From the NCBI GenBank assembly GCA_036417435.1, contig CM070899.1:172699494-172763493 (forward strand): 64,000 nt of DNA, in the 5' to 3' direction. A model generated the notes under the pieces. That model was given only the letters and a program-made list of their open reading frames with translations. It did no database searches and was not told where the DNA came from. The position numbers were made by a program, and so were the translations under genes. The DNA is from Inia geoffrensis. Lineage: Eukaryota > Chordata > Mammalia > Artiodactyla > Iniidae. Of this stretch, positions 24,196 through 36,775 are shown piece by piece (position 1 is the first letter of the stretch; the number at the start of each line of letters is the position of its first letter).

Positions 24196-25707
24196 AGATA
24201 GTTTTAAAAAGCATTCAGAGAGTGACATCATCAAGATGGCAGAATAAGAGAATATCCACTGGTAACACCACACAGCAACAATAATTTGGCAGCTATCCTA
24301 TCCCTGGACAATAGTGCCTTTGTGGGATCCAGGTAGAGATCCACATCTATGCTGTGGGTAGCAGGCCCTCCAACCTTGGTCTGGCTATGGACCCTTTTAT
24401 CAGCCTGTTATCTGGCTCCAGTCACTTTCACCTGAGGTCCAGGAGTGATCCTGCCGGCCCAGAGACCTGCTGGGAGTAATGCCTGCCTATACTTGCAGCA
24501 GCAGCCATATGATCTGGCTCCAAGCACACTTAACTGCAATACCAGAGCAAATCCCATCATCTAGGAACCCAACAAGAGAAGGTCTTTACCTGCTAAAACC
24601 ACACTGTAAAGACTGAAAGTGGTGTTTTTGCCTTAAAATGCATAGACACCAATGCAAGATTATAAGGATCATGAAAATCAGGCAAACATAACACCACCAA
24701 AGGAAACTGATGCAGCTCCAGTAACTGACCCCAGCAAAATGGAGATCTACTAATTGCCTGACAAAGAATTCAAACTAATCATCTTAAAGGAGCTCAATGA
24801 TATGCAAAAAAACACACTATAGACAACTAAATGAGATCAGGGAAATGCATGAACAAAATGAGAAGTTTAATAAACTAACAGAAACCATAAACAAAGAACA
24901 TGAAAAATCCTGAGGCTGAAGAATACAATGACAGAACTAAAGAATTCTAGAGAGCTTAAAAAGCTTACTTGACCATGCAAAAGAAATAATTAGCAAACTT
25001 GAAGACAGACCATTTGAAATTAGAGTGGAGAAAGCACATGAAAAAGAATGAAGAAAGCAAATGGGACTTATGGGACATAATTAATTAAACAAGTGAATAT
25101 ACACATTATGGGAATTCCAGAAGGACAAGAGAGAGAGAAAGGAGCAGAGGGTTTATTCAAAGAAATAAAGCTGAAAACTTCCCAAATCTTAGAAGGCATA
25201 ATGACACCCAGATTCATGAAGCTTAAAGGACCCCAAGCAAGCTCAACCCAAAGAAGACTACCATGAGACACATTATAATTAAACTGTCAATAGTCAAATA
25301 CAAAGGAAGAATTTTGAAAGAAGCAAGAGAAAAATGACTTGCCACATAAAGCCTCCCCTCCCCCCATAAGGCTATCAACAGTTTTCTTAGCAGAATCCTT
25401 GCAGGACACGAGAGTGTGATAATATATTCAAAGAGATGAAAGAAAACAAAAAACCTGCCAACCAAGAACACTATACATGAAAAAATTGTCCTTCAGAAAT
25501 GAGGACAGATGAAGACATTCCCAGACAAATAAAAGGTGAAGGAGTTTATCACCATTAGATCTGCCTTATAAGAAATGCTAAGGGGAATTTTTCAGGCTGA
25601 AAGGAAAGGACACTAAGTTACAACAGGAAAATATATAAAGTATAAAACTCACTGGTAAAGATAACTATATAGTCAAATTCAGAATACTCTAATACTGTAA
25701 TGGCGGT

Positions 25708-25738
25708 ATATATAAATTATATATATAAACATATATAT

Positions 25739-25779
<41 letters not shown>

Positions 25780-25790
25780 CATATATAATT
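25708..25790. repeat. AT-rich (TA)n microsatellite
   Basis: The core is an uninterrupted TA run at about 25749-25775, with imperfect TA/ATATAAA repeats on both sides. It lies in the L1 inter-ORF spacer. Confidence 0.9.
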
Positions 25791-28556
25791 TTACCTCAGG
25801 TATAAAATGTTAAAAGACAAAAGTATTACATGTAACTATAGCTGAAATAATTTGTTAATGGATACACAGTATCAAGAGAGTTAAGTGTGACGTCAATAGC
25901 ATAAAAGAGGGAGAGAAGTAAAAGTGTAGCATTTTTGTATGCAATTGAAGTTGTCATTATCAGTTTAAAATAGACTGTTATAACTTTAAGATGTTTGTGA
26001 GCCTCATGGTAACTAAAAAGAAAAAAACCTCAATAGATACACAAAAGATAGAGAAATAAAAGCATATCACTTCAAAAAATCAATAAATCATAAAGGAAGA
26101 CAGCAAGAGAGGAAGAAAAAAAAGGAACTAGAAAACAGTAAACAAAATGGCTATAACTCCTTACCTATCAACTTTAAATTCAAATGGATTAAATTCTCCA
26201 ATCAAAAGACACAGAGTGCCTGACTGGATTTTTAAAAGCAGGATCCAACAGTATGCTTAGTACTTAAAGCTCAATTTAGCTTTAAGGACACAAATTGGCT
26301 GAAAGTGAATATATGGAAAAAGATATTCCACGTGAATAGTAACCAAAGACAGTAGAGGTCTTATACTTTTATCAGGCGCACTAAACTTTCAGTCAAAGTC
26401 TGTCACAAGAGACAAAGAAGATCACCATTATGAAGGAGTCCATTTGTCAAGATTATATAAAATTATATATACCAAACATTGGAGCACTTAAATATATAAA
26501 GCAAATATTCTGACAGATCTGAAGCGAGGTAGAGACAGCAGCAGTATAATAATAGTAGTAAGGGATTTCAATACTTTACTTTCAACAATGGATAGATCAT
26601 CCAGATGGAAAATCAACAAGGAAACAGCAGACTTGAATAACACTACAGACAAGTGGATCTAAATGACTTATACAGACCAATCTATCCAACAGTTACAGAA
26701 CACACATTCTTCTAAGAGTACACAGAACATTTTCCAGCATAGATCATATGCTAGACTGTAAAACAAGCGTTAACAATTTAAGAAGATTGAAATCATATCA
26801 GGTATCTTTTCTGATAACAGTGGTATGAACCTAGATACCAAAAATAAAAGAAAAATTGCAGAAGTCACAAATGTGTGGAAATTAAACAACAAGATCCTGA
26901 ACAACTAATGGGTCAAAGAAGAAATCAAAGGGCTATCAAAAAAATAACTTGAGACAAAATTGGAAACACGGCATACCAAAACTTATGCAATGCAGCAAAA
27001 ACAAAAACTAAGGAAAGTTTATAGCAGTAAATGCCTATATTAAGAAAAAAGTATCTTAAATATCTTAAATAAACAACCTAATTTTACATGTCAAAGAACA
27101 AAGTAAGCCCAAAGTTAGCAGAAAGGAGATTCAAAAGATCAGGGCAACAAGAAATGAAACAGAACAAGAATACAAATGAGAATAGAAAAGATCAATGAAA
27201 CTAAGAGTTGGTTTTTGGAAAGATAAGCAAAGTTGACAAACCTTTAAGTGGACTAAACAAGAAAGAGAGAAGACTCAACCTACTCAAGTAATTAAAATTA
27301 GAAATAAGATGAGACATTACAACTGATACCATAGAAATAAAAAGGAGTCATAGGAGACTACTGTCAGTAATCATATGTTAACAAATTGGAACCTGAAGAA
27401 ATGAGTAAATTACTAGAAACATAAACTACTAAGACTAACAATCTGAACAGCCCAATAATAATTAAGGGTATAGAAACAGTAATGAAAAGAAAAACAAAGC
27501 TGTAGGCATCACACTTCTTGATTTCAAACTATATTGCAAAACTATAGTAATCAAAACAGTATCTTACTGGCATTAAAAACTGACTCATAGACCAATGGAA
27601 ACAAGAGAGTTCAGAGATAAACCCACACATATATGTCAATTAATCTTTCACAAAGATGTCAAGAACACACAATGGGGAAAATGATAGTCTCCTTAATAAA
27701 TGGTGTAGGAAAATATGGATAGCTGTCTGTGAAGGAATGAAATTGGACCCTTGTCTTACACCATAAAAAATAACTAACTCAAAATGGACTAAAGACTTAC
27801 ATGTAAGACCTGAAACCATAAAATTCCTAAGTGAAAACATTGAGAAAATTCTTCTTGACATTGGGCTAGGCAATACTTTTTTGGATATAACACAGAAACC
27901 AAAGTAAACAAAAGCGAAAATAAACAAGTGGGAATACTTCAAAGTAAAAAGTTTCTGCAACAGCAGAGAAAACATTATGGAAAACAACAGAATGAAAAGG
28001 CAGTATATGGAATGGGAGAAAATATTTACAAGCCATACATCTAATAAAGGGTTAATATCCAAAATATATAAGAAACTCACACACCTCAATAGCAAGATGT
28101 AAAAATGGGCAAAGGATCTTATTTAGACATCATCCAAAGGAGACATACAAATATCTAACAGGTATGTGATTAGATGCTCAACATCACTAATCATCAGTGA
28201 AATGTAAATCAAAACAACAATGAGATACAACTGTCAGGATGGCTATTATCAAAAAGACAAGCACTTTTTGTGCTGACAGGGATGTGGAGAAAAGGGAAAC
28301 CTTGCACACTTTTGATGGGAATGTAAATTGATATAGCCTTTATGAAAATCAGTGTAGGGGTTCCTCAGAAAAGTTAAAAATAGAACTACCATATGATCTA
28401 GAATCCCATTTTTGAGTATATATATATATATAAATAAAGGAATTGGAATCAGGATCTCGAAGAGTTACCTGAAGTCCAATGTTCACTGCAGCATTGTTCA
28501 CTACAGCCAAAATATAGAAAGAATCTAAGTGTCTATTGACAGATGAATGGATAAAG

Positions 28557-28557
<1 letters not shown>

Positions 28558-28599
<42 letters not shown>

Positions 28600-28606
28600 A
28601 TATAAC
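28558..28606. repeat. (TG)n microsatellite in L1 3' UTR
   Basis: About 11 perfect TG units followed by imperfect tgta units, within the old L1 3' UTR. Confidence 0.9.
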
Positions 28607-28980
28607 TTGAACTCATACTATCTGAGAGTAGAATGGTTATTGCCTGGGGCTGGAAGGTGGGGGAAATGGAGAGATGTTGACCAAAGGGTAAAAACTTTCA
28701 GTTATAAGATGAATAAAATCTGGGAATCTAATGTACAGCATGTTGACTATAGTTAATAAGACTGTATTATATACTTGAAATTTGCTGAGACTAGATCTTG
28801 TGTTCATATAACACACATGCAAAGTGGTTAGTATGTGAGGTTATGGATATGTTAATAGCTTCTTTGTGGTAATAATTTCACAATGCATACATATATCAAA
28901 TCATCACATTGTATACCTTATACATATGTTGTACAATTTTTATTTGTCACTTATACCTCAATAATGCTGGAAAAAAATTA

Positions 28981-31065
28981 AAAGACATTCTTGACTTAAA
29001 ATGTCCATCTAGCGGAGGCCTAAAGCAAAAACATACTCAGTGGAAAAAAAATTTAGACTGATTTGCTTTAATACTGGCAACAAACCAAAGATGATCTCTC
29101 TGCTCACTAGTGTTCCATAAAATGTAGAGCCTGTCAGACAATATGAGAGAAAACGTTTGCAAGAGAAATGACATACTCACTTCTATATAGGCAAACTATT
29201 AGAACCAGTAAGAAAGTTCAAAAAGATTGCCAGATAAAAACTCTGCTAGTAAAATTCAATACATTTTAATACAAGCAATAACTCACTGGAAAAATATAAA
29301 GTAAGATAGCAACAAAAATTAAGTATTAAGACTTTAACCTAACAAGGGTTAGGTTATGTATGTCTAACAAGGAATACATAAGACTTTAATAGAGAAATTA
29401 TTAAAGTTGCTTTTAAAATACTAAAAGAAGAAAAAAATGGATGGAAATTACCTCATATTCAAGGTGCAATGACTAATATGGTAAAGCTGCCACTTCTCTC
29501 CAAATTGACCTAAGAATTTAATGCAATTCCCATACAGATTTTATGTAGAAGAATAAAGGTCTGTGAATAGCTAGAGCAATTTTTTAAAATGGAGCTATGT
29601 AGGTGTCTTATCCTACCAGATAAATGGTACAATACAAATTGATTTAAAAAGTAGTGTGATAGTAGTATAAGAACAAATAGACTAGTGTAAGACGCAAATC
29701 AGAGACCTGAAGAACATCCCATCTCTGGGAACTTAGCATACAATAGATGTGGCTTCATAAATCATTCAGGAAAAGAATGGTTCTTTTGGTAGATGGAACT
29801 GGAAAAAAATGACTCATCATATGGAGAAAAATAATATTGGATCCCTGTAGTATATCACATACCAAAATGATTTCTCATGGATTAAAGATCTAAACATGAA
29901 AGACAAAAGTATAAAATTAATAGAAATCAATGTAAAAGATATCTTTGTAATAACTTTCCTAAGACCCCTAAACCCAAATCACAATAAAACAATGTATTTC
30001 ACTGTATTAAAAATAAAGATTTCTGGGCTTCCCTGGTGGCACAGTGGTTGAGAGTCCGCCTGCCGATGCAAGGGATACGGGTTCGTGCCCCGGTCCAGGA
30101 AGATCCCACATGCCGTGGAGCGGCTGGGCCCGTGAGCCATGGCCACTGAGCCTGCGCGTCCGGAGCCTGTGCTCCGCAACGGGAGAGGCCACAACAGTGA
30201 GAGGCCCGCGTACCGCAAAACAAACAAACAAAAAAAATAAATAAAGATTTCTGATTAACTAGACAATAGAGACATAGTTAATGGCATAGGTGACAGAAAA
30301 TATTGGCAACATTTAAAACCAATAAGCAATAAATATCTAGACTATGTAAGGAACCCCTGCACATCAACACAAATAGATAATAAATCAAACCCTTCCTTAG
30401 AACAGAATACCTAAATTGCTAAAAATGTATATGGATAAAAATATATACAAAAGGAAACGGTTGCTTAAAGATGATCATCATGATTAGAAAAATACAATTT
30501 GGAATAATGAAATACCACTTTATGCTCACCTGATTAGGACAAAATTAGAAAACCTGGTAACATCATGTGTTAGTGAGTGGTTGACTGACAGGAACCTTCA
30601 GGCACTGCCACTGAAAGTGCAAATTAGTACTGCTGCTTTGGAACAGCTGAGTAGAACTTCAGGAAAACAAATTATATCCTGGCCCCTGCAATCTCACTTT
30701 CGCGGGTGTTCACCCTGCAAACATGAAAAAGGCATGTGGTTACAAATAATTGGATCCCATCACCAGGGAACGGGATGACTAGAGCATTAGAGTGTGATGC
30801 ATCAGTGAGAAGCAATGGCTCAAGATATACTTGCAACTACAGAATACTGCTTAAAATGTATGGCTGTTGAAAAGAAAAAAGTTAAGAAGTCTACAGTAGC
30901 ACACTATGCAAATTTAAAATACTTGCATAAAACATATTTTTCAAACATCAAATTTATCTAAGGACACATTAAATACATTAGAGCAAATGCCTGTAGCTGA
31001 GTAGTAGAGGAGTGGGAAAAGGATAGGGATGAATGTGATAATGTAAAAACAAGAGAGGGTCCTTG
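28981..31065 (+). mobile_element. Old L1M (ORF2 to 3' UTR), split by SINE
   Basis: Diverged plus-strand L1. ORF2 text is at about 28985-30024, and the C-terminal and 3' region follows the SINE at 30253-31065. Recognition rests on order and phrasing, for example the 'aatttaatgcaattcccata' ORF2 motif near 29518. The end near 31065 is approximate. Confidence 0.65.
30025..30238 (+). mobile_element. CHR-type SINE, 14-bp TSD
   Basis: Forward CHR SINE starting gggcttccctggtggcacag, with an A-rich tail of caaacaaa units. The target duplication aaataaagatttct is at 30011-30024 and 30239-30252. It is one of the least diverged SINEs here. Confidence 0.96.
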
Positions 31066-31612
31066 AATAAACTAGTGATGATAATATGCCACAGTATTAG
31101 TAGTATGATTAACTCAACTCTATCTCCCTTCAGTTAAAAAAAAAAAAGCAAAGTTAGAAGTGTTACACATTCACAATCCATTTAAGGAAAAGTCACTCAG
31201 TATTGAATTGTATCTTTCTATTTGAATACAGAAAAATAATTACCATTCAAGCTTATTGTTTTATGTAAAATCTTAATATTAAAATCAACAAAATGTAAGT
31301 AGAAAATTCAGTGATATCTCAGAGTTTACATTAGTTTATTGATGCTATTATTTAAAAAGTTTAAAATATAATTTTCAAGAAAATAATTGCTAAAGTTAAG
31401 TGACCCAGATATGAAATTTCGTTATACTCTTACCTTTATGTGACTTTGCTCTCTGTATCCTCTGGAAAACAAATTTATAAACTCTTCTAAAAGCTTTAAA
31501 GTCTTTGCTCCTCTAGAATATTTTCAAAGCTTATTCTTGTTAGATTTTCTTCATTTTTCTCTAAACAAATTAAATAGCAAATTACCTTGAAAAATTGTAA
31601 TTAGAAAACAAT
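31066..31612. other. Non-repeat island
   Basis: About 550 bp that I cannot assign to L1, SINE or LTR. It contains one exon-like segment on the minus strand (31434-31512, listed separately). Otherwise AT-rich, with nothing more seen. Confidence 0.5.
31434..31512 (-). CDS. Possible internal coding exon (79 nt), unassigned
   Basis: On the minus strand a 79-nt segment lies between an acceptor (…atattctAG, with a ctaac branch-site-like motif about 30 nt upstream) and a strong donor (AAAG followed by gtaagagt). Two of its three frames are open. One, starting after a single carried-over base, would read KTLKLLEEF and RGYREQSHIK. It lies in a non-repeat island. It does not join in phase to the exons at 60-62 kb or to the terminal exon at 43.7 kb, so it would belong to another transcript or to a missing exon chain. 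An open frame of this size can occur by chance, so this is tentative. Confidence 0.3.
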
Positions 31613-34600
31613 GTAAACCTTTTTTATTGGGTAAAATATTCATAACATAAAATCTGTCATTTTATCTATTTTTAAGTGTACAGTTTCAGTGGCACTGAGT
31701 ACATTCACAATGATGTGCAACCGTCACTATCGTTCACCTCCAGAACTTTTTTTTAATCTTTCCAATCAGAAACTTTGTCCATTAAATAGTAACTCCCCAT
31801 TCACCCTTTCCCTAGTCCCTGGCAACCATTCTAACTTTTGTCTCTATGAATTTGAGTACTCTATCTCATGTATGTGGAATCATGCAGTATTTGCCCTCTT
31901 GAGACTGGCTTATTTCACTTACATAAGTCTTCAAGGTTCATCTATGCTGCATCATGTGTCAGAATTTCCTTCTTTTTTCAGGCTGAATAATACTACATTG
32001 TATGTACATGTATCATTTTCTTTATGCATTCATCCATTGTTGGAGACTTGGACTGCTTCTATCTTTCAGCTATTGTGGAATAATGCTGCTATAAACAGGA
32101 GTATACAAATATCTCTTTCAGTCTCTGCCTTCAATTCTTTTGGGTATATGTTTCATTATTTTCAGGAACTGCCATACATTTTCTACAGTAAACGTACTGT
32201 TTTACCTACTTGCTATTTTCTGTGATTAAAAAAAATTAGCCATTCTAATGAATGTGAGGTGATATCTCATTGTGGTTTTGTTTTGCATTTTCTTAGTAAT
32301 TAGTGATGTTGAGCATCTTTTCACATACTTGTTGGCCATTTGTTTATTTCCTTTAGAGAAATGTCTATTCAAGTCATTTGCCCATTTTTTAAAATAAATT
32401 TATTTTTTATTTATTTATTTTTGGCTGCATTGGGTCTTTGTTGCTGCACGTGGGCTTTCTCTAGTTGCGGTGAGTGGGGCCTTCTCTTTGTTGCAGTGCA
32501 CGGGCTTCTCATTGTGGTGGTTTCTCTTGTAGAGCATGGGCTCTAGGTGCATGGGCTTTCAGTAGTTGCGGCACGTGGGCTCAGTAGCTGTGGCTCATGG
32601 GCTCTAGGGTATATGGGCTTCAGTAGTTGTAGTGCATGGGCTCAGTAGTTGTGGCTCACAGGCTTTAGGGCACACGGGCTCCAGGGCACATGGGCTTCAG
32701 TAGCTGTAGCACACAGGCTTAGCTGCTCGGTGGCATGTAGGATCTTCCCGGACCAGGGATCGAACCCGTGTCCCCTGCATTGGCAGGCAGATTCTTAACC
32801 ACTGTGCCACCAAGGAAGTCCCCATTTGCCCATTTTTAAATCAGGTTTTTGTTTTTGTTATTGAGTTGTAGGAGATATTTATATGTTCTGGATCTTAATG
32901 CCATATCAGATATATGATTTGCAAATATCTTCTCCCACCCTGTGGATTGCCTTTTCACTCTGCTGATAGTATCCTTTGATGTAGAAAAGGTTTAAATTTT
33001 GTTGAAGTCCAGTTTATCTATTTTTTCCTTTGTTGTCTGTGCTTTTCGCATCATTTTCAAGAAATTGTCAAATCTAATGTCATGAAGCTTTCCCCATTTT
33101 AAGTTTTGTAGTTATAGCACTCATGTTTACATCTTTGATATACTTAGAATTTTTAAATATGTGTAAGGTAAGGATCCAACTTTTTCTTTGTATGTGGATA
33201 TCCAGTTTTCCCAGCACCACTTGTTGAAGATACTGTTTTCCCCACTGAATGGTCCTCACACCCCTGTCAAAATTCATTTGACCATATATGCAAGGGTTTA
33301 TCTATGGGCTCTCTACTGTATTTGATTGGCCTATATGTGTGTCTGCATGTCAGTACCACACCGTTTTGTTTATGTAGTTTTGTGGAAAATTTTGATATCA
33401 GAAACTGTAAAACCTCCAAATTTTTTCTCCTTTTTCAAGATTGTCTTGGCTATTTGGGTTCCCTTGTGGGTCCATATAAATTTTAGTATGGATTTTTCCA
33501 TTTCTGCAAAAATTTAACTCAAATTTTGATAAGGATTGCATTGAATCTGTGGACCACTTGGGATAATACTGACATCCTAACAGTATTATCTTCCAGTCCA
33601 TGAACATGGGAAGTCTTTTATTTATTTGTGTCTTTAATTTCTTTCTGCATTGTTTTGTAGTTTCAATGTACAAATCTTTTGCCTTCTTGGCTAAGTTTAT
33701 TGCTAAGTATTTTATTCTTTTTGATACTATCATTAACAAAATTATTTTCTTCCTTTTCAGATTGGCCATTGTTAGTGTAGAAACACAACTGATTTTTCTG
33801 TGTTGATTTTGCATCCTTCAACTCTGCTAAATTTGTTTATTAGTTTTAACAGTTTCCTGCATGTGGAATCTTTAGGGTTTTCTACACATAAAGTGATCAT
33901 GTTGTCTAAAAATATAATTTGACTTTTTCCTTTCCAGTTTGGATTCCTTTTATTAATTTTTCTTTCCTAATTACTCTGGCCAGGACTTCCAGTACTATAT
34001 TAAATAGAAATGGCAAGAGTCAGAATATTATCTTGTTCCTGATCTTAGAGGAAAAGCTTTCAGTCTTTCATCATTGAGTATGTTAACTGTGGACTTTTCA
34101 TATATGGCTTCATCATGTTGAGTTAGTTTCCTTCTATTCCTAGTTTTTTGGGTGTTTTTAATCATGAAAAGGTATTGAATTATGTCATACTTTTTCTGCA
34201 TCAATTGAGATGATCATGTGTTTTCTTTCTTTCATTCTGTTAATGTGGTACACTTCATTCAATACTTTTAATATGTTGAACCACACTTGCATTCCATTAA
34301 TAAATACCACTTGGTCATGGTTTGTAAACCTTTAACTGTTGAATTCAGTTTTCTAGCATTTTTTTGAGTATTTTTACATTAATATATACAAGTGATACTG
34401 GTCTATATTTTTCTTTTCTTGTGATGTTTTTGTCTTTGGAATCAGGGTAATGCAGACTCTTAGAATGAGTGAGGAAGTGTTCACTCTTTCAATTTTTTAA
34501 GAGTTTGAATTAAGATTGATGTTAATTTTTCTTTAAATATTTGGTACAACTCACCCATGATGCCATCTGTTCTGGGGCTTTTCTTTGTCGGGAGGTTTTG

Positions 34601-34690
34601 ATTACTGCTTCAGTTTCCTTGGTATTATAACTATGTTCAGATTGCCTGTTTATTTATGATCACTGTTACTAGGCTTTTTCTTTGTTCTTT
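31613..34690 (-). mobile_element. Old L1, minus strand (3' UTR and ORF2)
   Basis: The minus strand reads ORF2 (about 34690-32170) then 3' UTR (to about 31613). The plus strand shows antisense text such as 'ctgataacagt'-type RT/3' UTR phrases and the 'tcattttatctatttttaag' end. A long SINE interrupts it at 32390-32823. The element probably continues at 35246-36085 after a gap. Confidence 0.8.
32390..32823 (-). mobile_element. Long CHR-1-like SINE with internal reiteration
   Basis: A reverse-oriented SINE of about 430 bp, twice the length of the short CHR copies. The body reiterates 'gggctcagtag(t/c)tg(t/c)' and 'gggctt(c)cagtag' units several times between about 32540 and 32720. It ends in the shared tRNA-like head (gaccagggatcgaacccgtg ... 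accaaggaagtcccc). The target duplication atttgcccattttt is at 32376-32389 and 32824-32837. Confidence 0.9.
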
Positions 34691-35245
34691 TTAAAATTTT
34701 TTTCTTTTTTTTTAAGTTGAAGTACAATTGACTTACAATATTGTATTAGTTTCAGATTTCAACATAGTTATTTGATGTTTTTATACACTACAAATGATCA
34801 CCACAATAATCTAGTTACCATCTGTCACCATATAAAATTATTATATTATTGGCTATATTGCCTGTGTGATACATTACATCCCTGTGACTTATTTATGACT
34901 GGAAGTTTGTATGTATGTCTTAATCTCCCTCACCTATTTAACTCAACCCCCTCCCCCACTTCCCTATGTCAACCACCAGTTTTTTCTCTGTATCTATGAG
35001 TCTGGTTCTGTTTTGTTATGTTTGTTCATTTATTTTGTTTCTTAGATTTCACATATAAATGAAATGGTGTATAGTATTTGTCTTTCTCTTTCTGACATTT
35101 CACTTAGCATAATACCCTCTAGGTCCATCCCTGTTGTTGCAAATGGCAAGATTGCTTTTGGTTTTATGGCTGAGTAATATTCAATTATGTGTGTGCATAT
35201 ACACACACATACACAAACACACATATACACATCTTTATCCATTCA
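34691..35245 (-). mobile_element. L1 3' UTR, 5'-truncated (L1MA-like), minus strand
   Basis: T tract near 34690-34715, then antisense L1 3' UTR text with pyrimidine-rich 'aaccccctcccccacttccc'. It ends in a CA-rich microsatellite. It lies between two parts of another minus-strand L1. Confidence 0.8.
35188..35232. repeat. CA-rich microsatellite
   Basis: Imperfect TG then CA units (tgtgtgtgcatatacacacacatacaca...), as at 2374, in the same antisense L1 3' UTR context. Confidence 0.85.
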
Positions 35246-35316
35246 CAAGTGAGACTCTTGTAGGCAGGATATATATGCATTTTGTATTTTATCCATTCAG
35301 CCACTCTGTGTCTTTT

Positions 35317-35580
35317 TTTTTGGCTGTGTTGGGTCTTCATTTCTGTGTGAGGGCTTTCTCTAGTTGTGGCAAGCGGGGTCCACTCTTCATCACGGTGCGT
35401 GGGCTTCTATCGCGGCCTCTCTTGTTGTGGAGCACAGGCTCCAGACGCGCAGGCTCAGTAGTTGTGGCTCACGGGCCTAGTTGCTCCGCGGCATGTGGGA
35501 TCTTCCCAGACCAGGGCTCAAACCCGTGTCCCCTGCATTAGGAGGCAGATTCTCAACCACTGCACCACAAGGGAAGCCCT
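35317..35580 (-). mobile_element. CHR-type SINE, left member of a tandem pair
   Basis: Reverse-oriented long-form SINE ending 'caagggaagccct'. It shares one outer target duplication with the next SINE: actctgtgtctttt at 35303-35316 and 35854-35867. A second, shorter copy of the target (tgtgttgttttttt) lies between the two SINEs at about 35581-35594. Confidence 0.88.
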
Positions 35581-35594
35581 GTGTTGTTTTTTTT

Positions 35595-35853
35595 TAATTT
35601 TTAGCTGCGTTGGGTCTTCGTTGTTGTGTGTGGGCTTCTCATTGCGGTGGCTTCTCTTGTTGCGGAGCACGAGCTCTAGGAGCATGGGCTTCAGTAGCTG
35701 TGGCTCGCGGGCTCTAGAGCTCAGGCTCAGTAGTTGTGGCACATGGACTTAGTTGCTCCACAGCATGTAGGATCTTCCCAGACCAGGGATCGAACCCATG
35801 TCCCCAGCATTGGCAGGCGAATTGTTAACCACTGCACCACCAGGGAAGTCCCT
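35595..35853 (-). mobile_element. CHR-type SINE, right member of a tandem pair
   Basis: Second reverse-oriented SINE with its T-rich tail at about 35587-35602 and tRNA-like end 'ccaccagggaagtcccc' at 35840-35853. Same orientation as its left neighbour. Confidence 0.88.
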
Positions 35854-36085
35854 ACTCTGTGTCTTTTCATTGAAGTATTTAGTCCATTTATACTTAATTA
35901 TTGATGCAAATGTACTTATTGTCTTCTGGTTGTTTTTGTAGTTCATTTTTGTTCCTTTCTTCTTCTTTTGCTCTCTTCTTTTGTGATCTGACTAGTTTCC
36001 AGAGCTCCTAAAATGTTATTGTAGTCAGCCTTTAGTTTTTTCCAAGCTTCCTAGTCCACCATCTTGCTGATGGCACTCCTCAAAG

Positions 36086-36775
36086 ACAATGTAAATCTTG
36101 TAAATTTTTAACAAGTGTTAATTATCAATTAGTACCATTTTCCCTTTCAATCACTTTAGCAATGGAAGGTACCTCTGGGAATTCCCAACTTCATTTCTTA
36201 TTTCTAAGTAAGACTGTAATGAAATAGGTTAAAAAAAAAAAATCTTGCCAATCTAAGCATAACCTTAGGCCCTTTGAAATTTTTCTTTCTCCATCCCAGA
36301 CCTACTTGAAACCAGGTTTCTCCATATTGGTGATGCAATCTCTAAAGGTAAGTAATTGTGAACATGAGTTTATAATCTACCTCTTCAGCCAACTCATGAC
36401 TTGAAATTGTCATTTTGCCCTATTCAGTCTTATTATTCCCTTTTTGCCCTATATCTAAGCCCTTCAATTTCCATTTTGGACAACTCTCTTAAGTCAGACC
36501 TGTGTGGTGCATCCTTCCTTTGCCACTCAGCCATTAAATCCAATTTTGTTTTCAGACTTCTATTTGAACAGCCTAGTTTATTTTGTTTCTTACATACCTC
36601 ATATCTTCATCACACTTTCATTGCTACTATCCTATTTGATTCTTACAGTCATTGGTCATTAAGCTTTATCCAAGGCCTTTAATGTCAATCACTTTATCTT
36701 TAACTCTGAGGCATATATGATGTGTTCTACACACTTTGGAAAAAGGAAACATAATCTTGCAGTATTATGGTTAAA
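36086..36775. other. Non-repeat island
   Basis: About 690 bp with balanced composition and no L1, SINE or LTR text that I recognise. It contains an exon-like segment on the plus strand (36300-36347). Confidence 0.5.
36300..36347 (+). CDS. Possible 48-nt exon with strong splice sites, unassigned
   Basis: A pyrimidine-rich acceptor (tttttctttctccatcccag, 36280-36299) precedes 48 nt that are open in two frames, followed by a near-perfect donor (AAAG, then gtaagtaat). One frame reads TYLKPGFSILVMQSLK; the other, after two carried bases, reads LLETRFLHIGDAISK. The splice sites are better than the coding evidence, because 16 codons say little. It is on the opposite strand from the other exon candidates. 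Confidence 0.25.

Larger units (their letters stand above)
24215..28980 (+). mobile_element. Old near full-length L1M, plus strand
   Basis: Begins with an L1 5' end (gacatcatcaagatggcaga). The parts are 5' UTR to about 24730, ORF1 about 24740-25610, a spacer with an AT microsatellite, ORF2 about 26140-28350 with internal deletions, and 3' UTR with a TG microsatellite ending near 28975 at 'ttatacctcaataatgctgg'. Stops are dense. It is older than the L1s at 5737 and 11953. Its ORF1 and spacer text served as a guide to recognise the old host L1. Confidence 0.8.
35246..36085 (-). mobile_element. L1 ORF2 start and 5' end, minus strand, split by two SINEs
   Basis: 35246-35316 and 35868-36000 are antisense ORF2 endonuclease-region text. 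36000-36085 is an antisense L1 5' end (plus strand reads 'tccaccatcttgctgatgg'). ORF1 is absent, so a deletion joined the 5' UTR to ORF2. Confidence 0.7.

Noticed and set aside
31689..32225. 178-codon plus-strand ORF
   Set aside because: It is the antisense of an L1 3' UTR and ORF2 tail. Serine/phenylalanine-rich antisense frames are normal for L1.
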